This document shows, in pieces, positions 59,616 to 64,000 of a stretch of 64,000 nt of DNA (positions are counted from its first letter, which is position 1; the number at the start of each line of letters is the position of its first letter). Source of the stretch: JBAZLV01 sp964586075. Its GTDB lineage: Bacteria; Nitrospirota; UBA9217. The position numbers were made by a program, and so were the translations under genes. A model generated the notes under the pieces. It did not search any database and had not been told where the DNA came from. It worked only from the letters and a program-made list of their open reading frames with translations. The stretch is from NCBI GenBank assembly GCA_964586075.1, contig CAZPGZ010000003.1, forward strand, positions 1 to 64,000. The letters run 5' to 3'.

Positions 59616-60668
59616 ATGTTCTTATCAAAAAAAATAGAACCGATTGCGCTTGACATAGGATCGACGTTCATCAAACTGGTAAAATTGAAGGGGACCAACA
59701 AGAATTACCAGCTGCAGAAATTCGGCATGGTTTCGTTGCCGCCCGAGGTAATCGTGGAAGGAGCGGTCATGGATGCCGGTCGTGTGGTTGAGGCGATTAG
59801 GCAGCTTCTTGCTGAACAGAAGGTGACCACCAAAGAGGCTGTGATTTCAGTCTCGGGCAGTTCCGTAATCATCAAACGCGTTTCGGTTGCCGATATGACC
59901 GATGAGGAGCTTGCCGAGTCCATTCGGTGGGAGGCGGAACAGTATATTCCGTTTTCGATCGATGACGTGAACGTGGATTTCCAGAAACTGGGGCCCGGGG
60001 GGGCTGCAGGCCAGGCCGATGTCCTTCTGGTTGCGGTCAAAAAGGACAAGATTAACGATTATGTAAACCTCGTGAAGGAAGCGGGCCTTGAGCCTGTCGT
60101 TATGGATGTTGATGCTTTTGCCCTGGCAAATATGTACGAGCTCAACTACGAACTTGAACCGGGAATCACCGCGCTGCTCAATATCGGCGCATCGGTGATG
60201 AATATTAATATTCTGAAGGACGGCGCTTCAATTTTCACCCGTGATATTTCCGTTGGAGGAAACCGGTATACAGAGGCCCTCCAGCGGGATTTCGGGCTCA
60301 CGTATGAAGATGCAGAGCGGGTAAAAAGAGGCGAAACGATTGAAGGAGCGGATGCAGAGCAGATCGCGGGAGTGATGTCATCCGTAACAGACGATATCGT
60401 TACCGAAACGCAGCGATCTTTTGAATTTTTCCGATCCACGACCGGAAGTGACCGGGTGTCGCGCGTGCTGGTTTCAGGAGGATGCGCCCGCATCGGGAAT
60501 TTCACATCAGTTCTTTCGGAGCGGCTTGAGATCCCTGTGGAAGTGGTTAATCCCTTTAAAAACATCAAAGTCGATACGAAACGATTTGACCCTGCGCTTC
60601 TTGCAGAATCCGCCCCCCTGTCGGCAGTTGCAGTCGGGCTTGCGATCAGGAGGCCGGGAGACAGATGA
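59616..60668 (+). CDS. pilM: type IV pilus assembly protein PilM
   Basis: A 350-residue actin-like ATPase on the cytoplasmic side of the pilus machine, which binds the N-terminus of PilN. ALDIGSTFIKLVKLKG is the phosphate-1 loop, VVMDVDAFALANMYEL and LLNIGASVMNINIL follow, and RVLVSGGCARIGNF is the adenosine motif. GGAG lies five bases before the ATG at 59616; a GTG one codon earlier is also possible. It overlaps pilN by four bases. Confidence 0.95.
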   Translation: MFLSKKIEPIALDIGSTFIKLVKLKGTNKNYQLQKFGMVSLPPEVIVEGAVMDAGRVVEAIRQLLAEQKVTTKEAVISVSGSSVIIKRVSVADMTDEELAESIRWEAEQYIPFSIDDVNVDFQKLGPGGAAGQADVLLVAVKKDKINDYVNLVKEAGLEPVVMDVDAFALANMYELNYELEPGITALLNIGASVMNINILKDGASIFTRDISVGGNRYTEALQRDFGLTYEDAERVKRGETIEGADAEQIAGVMSSVTDDIVTETQRSFEFFRSTTGSDRVSRVLVSGGCARIGNFTSVLSERLEIPVEVVNPFKNIKVDTKRFDPALLAESAPLSAVAVGLAIRRPGDR

Positions 60669-61213
60669 TAAAAATAAATCTTCTGCCCAGCAAGAAAAAA
60701 CCTCCCAAAAAAGTAACCGATCTGCAGAAACAGGTGGTTTTCGCTATCCTGATTTTCGCGGGCGTCGTAGGCGGATTGGGCTATTATTGGAAATATCAGA
60801 GTGATACAATTGAAATTTTGACGAAGCAGAAAGCTTCCGCCGAGGCGCGCCTTAGAGAGCAGGACAACATGCTCAAGGAAGTAAAAAATGTTGAGGCGGA
60901 ACGGGACAGAGTGCAGGAAAAAATTAATGTCGTACAGCAGCTTAAGAAAAACCAGGCTGGTCCTGTGCGTCTTCTCGACGAAGTCAGCAAGGCGCTTCCT
61001 CTGGGGGTAAATATAACGTCTCTTACGGAAAGCAACAATAATATCAGTATTGAAGGACAGGCATTCGGCAATAATGAAGTTGTTCATTTTATTGATAATT
61101 TAAAGGCGTCCTCCCTGCTAATGGGGGTGGCTCTGCTCGAGACAAGCCAGGTAAAAGTTGAAGGAATTGATGTTTACAAATACAAACTCCAGTTTGCATA
61201 TAAGGGGTTGTGA
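60665..61213 (+). CDS. pilN: type IV pilus assembly protein PilN
   Basis: A 182-residue bitopic inner-membrane protein. The N-terminal MIKINLLPSKKKPPKKV is the conserved INLLP motif that docks to PilM. One membrane helix (about residues 25-42) is followed by a coiled coil and a periplasmic ferredoxin-like domain. ATGA overlap with pilM and TGATG overlap with pilO show tight coupling. Confidence 0.95.
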   Translation: MIKINLLPSKKKPPKKVTDLQKQVVFAILIFAGVVGGLGYYWKYQSDTIEILTKQKASAEARLREQDNMLKEVKNVEAERDRVQEKINVVQQLKKNQAGPVRLLDEVSKALPLGVNITSLTESNNNISIEGQAFGNNEVVHFIDNLKASSLLMGVALLETSQVKVEGIDVYKYKLQFAYKGL

Positions 61214-61833
61214 TGGCATCTCCTTTTGTGGATAAAATTCAAAAAATACCTCCAAAAACGAGAATTATCGCGTTTGTAGCGCTTATTGTCGTGCTTGTGA
61301 TTCTTGATATCTGGCAGTTTATCATTCCCATGAATACCCAGATTGACCAGCTGAAAAAGTCACTTACAGAACTGCAGAACCATATTCAGCAGAATGATGA
61401 GAAGATAAAAAACTTGGACAAGCTAAGGGCCGAAGTGAAGGAATTGCAGCTGCAGTTGAAGGTTCTGACCGAGCAGCTTCCTCCCGAGTCTGAAGTCTCC
61501 GGATTGCTCAGACAGATACAGGAAAAAGTCAATCAATCAGGCCTTGTTCTTAAATTGTGGAGGCCTGAGAAGGCAAGAGACCATCCAAGCGGGTTGTATA
61601 AGGAGATTCCTGTAACGATAACTTTGGCTGGAGGATATCACAATACAGCAACATTCTTTGACCGCATCAGTAAATTGAGCCGAATTGTGAATATTCTGAA
61701 TATTAAGATGGGAAGTGCAAAGCAGAATAATGACGGCTCAATTTCCGTCGAAATCAACTGTACTGCAATGACATTTTCGGCAGTGGAGAAAAAAGTTGAA
61801 ACAGCACCTACATCAGCGAAAAAAGTCAGATAG
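61213..61833 (+). CDS. pilO: type IV pilus assembly protein PilO
   Basis: A 206-residue protein with one membrane helix (IIAFVALIVVLVILDIWQFI), a coiled coil (about residues 40-85) and a periplasmic domain with VTITLAGGYHNTATFFDRIS. It pairs with PilN and links to PilP. The ATG overlaps the pilN stop by one base; a GTG one codon earlier is the alternative. Its 3' end overlaps pilP by 38 bases. Confidence 0.94.
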   Translation: MASPFVDKIQKIPPKTRIIAFVALIVVLVILDIWQFIIPMNTQIDQLKKSLTELQNHIQQNDEKIKNLDKLRAEVKELQLQLKVLTEQLPPESEVSGLLRQIQEKVNQSGLVLKLWRPEKARDHPSGLYKEIPVTITLAGGYHNTATFFDRISKLSRIVNILNIKMGSAKQNNDGSISVEINCTAMTFSAVEKKVETAPTSAKKVR

Positions 61834-62356
61834 CATAATCGGCATTTCCCTGGTCCTGGCACTGGGGGCGATAATGATGATGCTGACGGCCTGCTCTGAT
61901 TCAGAAAAAGGCTCTGTACAGCCTACCCCCGCTGCACGAAAGACGGCGCAACAGCCTGTGACACAGCCGACTAGCACGGTGATGAAAAACGTGGAACAGC
62001 CAGTTTTCTCCTATGCTTCAGCTGGAAGACGCGACCCCTTTTCTCCTCTTGTGTCTAAGGCGATGACCAAGGAAAGAGCGAGCGCTCGCCCTCCGCTGGA
62101 ACGCTATACACTGTCCGAGTTCAAATTATCAGGAATCGTCTGGGGCGGATTTGGATATAATGCCATGGTTGAAGGACCGGATGGAAAAGGTTACTTTGTT
62201 CGTGTGGGAACAACGATTGGCTCCAACAAGGGCGTGGTGAAAGCAATAACTAAAGATACCGTTGTGATTGAAGAAAAATTTAAAAACGTAATGGGAGCAA
62301 CAGAACGGAAGCAGATTACTATTCAGCTTCGTAAAATAGAGGAGGGAATGCAATGA
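61796..62356 (+). CDS. pilP: pilus assembly lipoprotein PilP
   Basis: A 186-residue lipoprotein with lipobox MLTAC (about Cys33). The conserved region has RRDPFSPLV, then LSEFKLSGIVWGGFGYNAMV and GYFVRVGTTIGSNKGVV, the PilP beta domain that contacts PilQ. To include the signal peptide it must start at the TTG at 61796, inside pilO; GGAG lies seven bases before it. The stop overlaps the pilQ start (ATGA). Confidence 0.92.
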   Translation: MKQHLHQRKKSDSIIGISLVLALGAIMMMLTACSDSEKGSVQPTPAARKTAQQPVTQPTSTVMKNVEQPVFSYASAGRRDPFSPLVSKAMTKERASARPPLERYTLSEFKLSGIVWGGFGYNAMVEGPDGKGYFVRVGTTIGSNKGVVKAITKDTVVIEEKFKNVMGATERKQITIQLRKIEEGMQ

Positions 62357-64000
62357 AGCTTGCTCAACAGCTGAAAACGGGATGGCTGATCATCCTCGTC
62401 TCCCTCATTGCAGTAACATTCGCGGGGTGTTCGAAAAAAGCCTCCGTAACACAACCACAGGAAGCCCTTGCGGTCATCAATAAAATCGAGCCCCATGATG
62501 TAAATGGCAAAACAGAAATTCTGATTGAAGGGACCGCTCCGCTCCATCAATATACATCTTTCCAGCTTACTGAGCCTCTCAGGCTGGTAGTGGATATTAC
62601 AAACGCAGACTTGGGAACACTTAAGGACAAGATAAGCGTTATGACTGGAGCTGTTACCGAGATTACTCCAAGCCAAAAAGACAATATTGCGCGTTTTGAG
62701 ATTGGGCTTTCTCAACCGGTTGACACAAAGATAAACCAGCAGGACGGCAAGCTTGTTGTGGAAGTCGCAAAGGCTGCGGAACCGGTAAAACCAGTTACAG
62801 AAATAAAACCAGCAACTGAGGTTCTTCCTTCCGTTGCGACAAAAGAGAAAGATGCGCTGAAAACTGAAGAAAAATTGGAAACACCCCAGTCTGAACTGCC
62901 TGCCGCAACAATTATTTCCTCGGTAAATGCCACGGCAGGCAAAGATGGGGTTAAAGTGGTTATTACGGGCAATGGCTCAATCAAGGCTAAAATTTTGAAG
63001 CTGGATCGCAACAGACTTGTGGTAAACATCCCTGGAACCAAAAACAAAGCCAGACCGTATGTTATTCCGGTAAGGAAAGGTGGCCTTGACAAGGTACGCA
63101 TCGGGCAGCACTCCGACAAAGTAAGCGTAGTGCTTGACCTGAAAAAATCGATGGATTATACGGCTACGAACGAAGGCAACTCGCTTATTATAGCTATGAA
63201 TACTGCTTCAACAGTAAAGCCACAGGAAAAAGTTGCTGTGGCCGATCAACAGGCTGCTGCAACGACTGAGAAAGAAGCATTGGGGACAAGCCAACCGGCT
63301 GTCCAGGAAAAATCAACAGTAGTATCTGAAAAAGAGACAGCACCTGTATCCGAAGAACCGATTACGCCTGCGGCACCGGCTGCTAAAAAAGAACGTGCTG
63401 TAGCTGAGAAAAAGGCAACCCTTGGCGAGTCTGACAAATCAGTTCTTATTGGTGAAAGCAAATATACCGGCAGAAAAATTTCTCTCGACCTTCAGGACGC
63501 CGACCTGATAAACGTCATGCGCCTGTTTGCCGAGGTTGCAAATCTGAATATTATTCTTGCGCCCGATGTAAAGGGCAAGGTCACCGTCCGAATGGTCAAT
63601 GTTCCCTGGGACCAGGCAATGGAAATTATTCTCAAGATGAATGGGCTTGGCTACGTACTGGAAGATAAAATTTTGCGTATAGGAACAACGGGGGCTCTAA
63701 CGAAGCAAGCAGAGGATGAACTAAAAGCAAAAGAAGCAAAGAAGAAAGCGGAGGATTTAATAACCCGAATCGTTCCTATAAATTATGCCACGGCTGCAAC
63801 TATTGAAACTACTATCAAGAAGTCGTTGTCACCTCGGGGTGAAACAGTGGTTGATGCAAGAACAAACACGATTATCGTGAAGGATATTACGAAAAATGTC
63901 GAGGATGTGGTGTCTCTCGTAAAAGTTCTTGATAAGCCAATTGCGCAGATAATGATTGAGGCGAGAATCGTAGAAGCATCTCTGAACTTTACAAGACAAT
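62353..64000 (+). CDS. pilQ: PilQ secretin, N-terminal part (cut by the window edge)
   Basis: At least 549 codons, open to the window end. It begins with a signal peptide ending in the lipobox TFAGC, so this PilQ looks like a lipoprotein. Two AMIN domains (about residues 40-140 and 190-290) bind peptidoglycan. They are separated and followed by Pro/Ala/Glu/Lys-rich linkers. From about residue 375 come the secretin N0 domain (GRKISLDLQDADLINVMRLF, WDQAMEIILKMNGLGY) and N1 (ITRIVPINYATAATIE, DARTNTIIVKD). The C-terminal secretin pore lies beyond the window. Confidence 0.93.
   Translation, partial: MKLAQQLKTGWLIILVSLIAVTFAGCSKKASVTQPQEALAVINKIEPHDVNGKTEILIEGTAPLHQYTSFQLTEPLRLVVDITNADLGTLKDKISVMTGAVTEITPSQKDNIARFEIGLSQPVDTKINQQDGKLVVEVAKAAEPVKPVTEIKPATEVLPSVATKEKDALKTEEKLETPQSELPAATIISSVNATAGKDGVKVVITGNGSIKAKILKLDRNRLVVNIPGTKNKARPYVIPVRKGGLDKVRIGQHSDKVSVVLDLKKSMDYTATNEGNSLIIAMNTASTVKPQEKVAVADQQAAATTEKEALGTSQPAVQEKSTVVSEKETAPVSEEPITPAAPAAKKERAVAEKKATLGESDKSVLIGESKYTGRKISLDLQDADLINVMRLFAEVANLNIILAPDVKGKVTVRMVNVPWDQAMEIILKMNGLGYVLEDKILRIGTTGALTKQAEDELKAKEAKKKAEDLITRIVPINYATAATIETTIKKSLSPRGETVVDARTNTIIVKDITKNVEDVVSLVKVLDKPIAQIMIEARIVEASLNFTRQ

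Noticed and set aside
1..64000. Search for insertion sequences, att sites, tRNA, rRNA or CRISPR repeats
   Set aside because: No transposase or integrase motifs, no tRNA-like cloverleaf with a TTCGA loop, and no regularly spaced repeats were seen.

Overview
The window reads as chromosomal DNA of a free-living Gram-negative bacterium, probably an anaerobe. It carries a Tat-targeted membrane-bound [NiFe] hydrogenase with a cytochrome b anchor, an L-lactate permease, an ATP-dependent activase of the acyl-CoA dehydratase/benzoyl-CoA reductase type, several lipoproteins, and the start of a pilMNOPQ type IV pilus operon. DUF4388-DnaJ-TPR proteins, a multi-GAF histidine kinase and radical-SAM peptide loci are common in Nitrospirota and Desulfobacterota, so I favour one of these groups. 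That placement is an inference from gene content, not from a marker gene. I see no rRNA, tRNA, CRISPR array, transposase or phage gene.

Layout. At 0.4-8.4 kb a PP2C phosphatase faces a minus-strand operon galT-glgA-histidine kinase-receiver-RNA methyltransferase, which starts at a consensus promoter shared back to back with a DciA-like gene. At 8.6-15.5 kb lie a lactate permease, a small hypothetical gene, a 670-bp AT-rich control region with a sigma-54-type promoter and palindromes, and the four-gene hydrogenase operon. At 15.6-23.7 kb there is a MocR regulator with a divergent MFS exporter, OsmC, LysE/RhtB, a DUF4388-J-TPR protein, a PilZ protein and a sigma-54 activator. At 23.8-29.2 kb is a sulfur amino-acid cluster: metY, a metX-metW fusion, a nifS-like desulfurase and cysK. 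At 29.2-35.3 kb are phoR/phoB, a thioesterase, an AraC regulator, a cupin and a TDT transporter. At 35.7-39.9 kb is a 1396-residue activase.

The most unusual locus is 40.2-48.0 kb. A 125-residue peptide has a twin-arginine-like leader and a C-terminal half built of Tyr-X-Asn/Asp triplets (16 triplets, 18 tyrosines). It is followed immediately by a radical SAM/SPASM protein, a relative-looking protein without the radical SAM cysteines, and a second radical SAM/SPASM enzyme. Next come a secreted TPR-CHAT protein with an intact His/Cys dyad and a secreted DUF4384 protein. This looks like a RiPP system in which Tyr residues are crosslinked to the residue two positions on, as in known three-residue cyclophane chemistry, with export of the product and possible processing by CHAT. 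The precursor architecture is one I do not recognise from described families.

The rest (48-64 kb) holds a cold-shock gene with promoter and terminator, lipoprotein genes including a decayed one, a DEAD-box helicase, tsaD, a YibQ-like deacetylase relative, a DAHP synthase, a nitroreductase, glgC (far from galT-glgA), a haemolysin III-type membrane protein, and a MerR-like regulator ahead of pilM, pilN, pilO, pilP and a pilQ that runs off the right edge.
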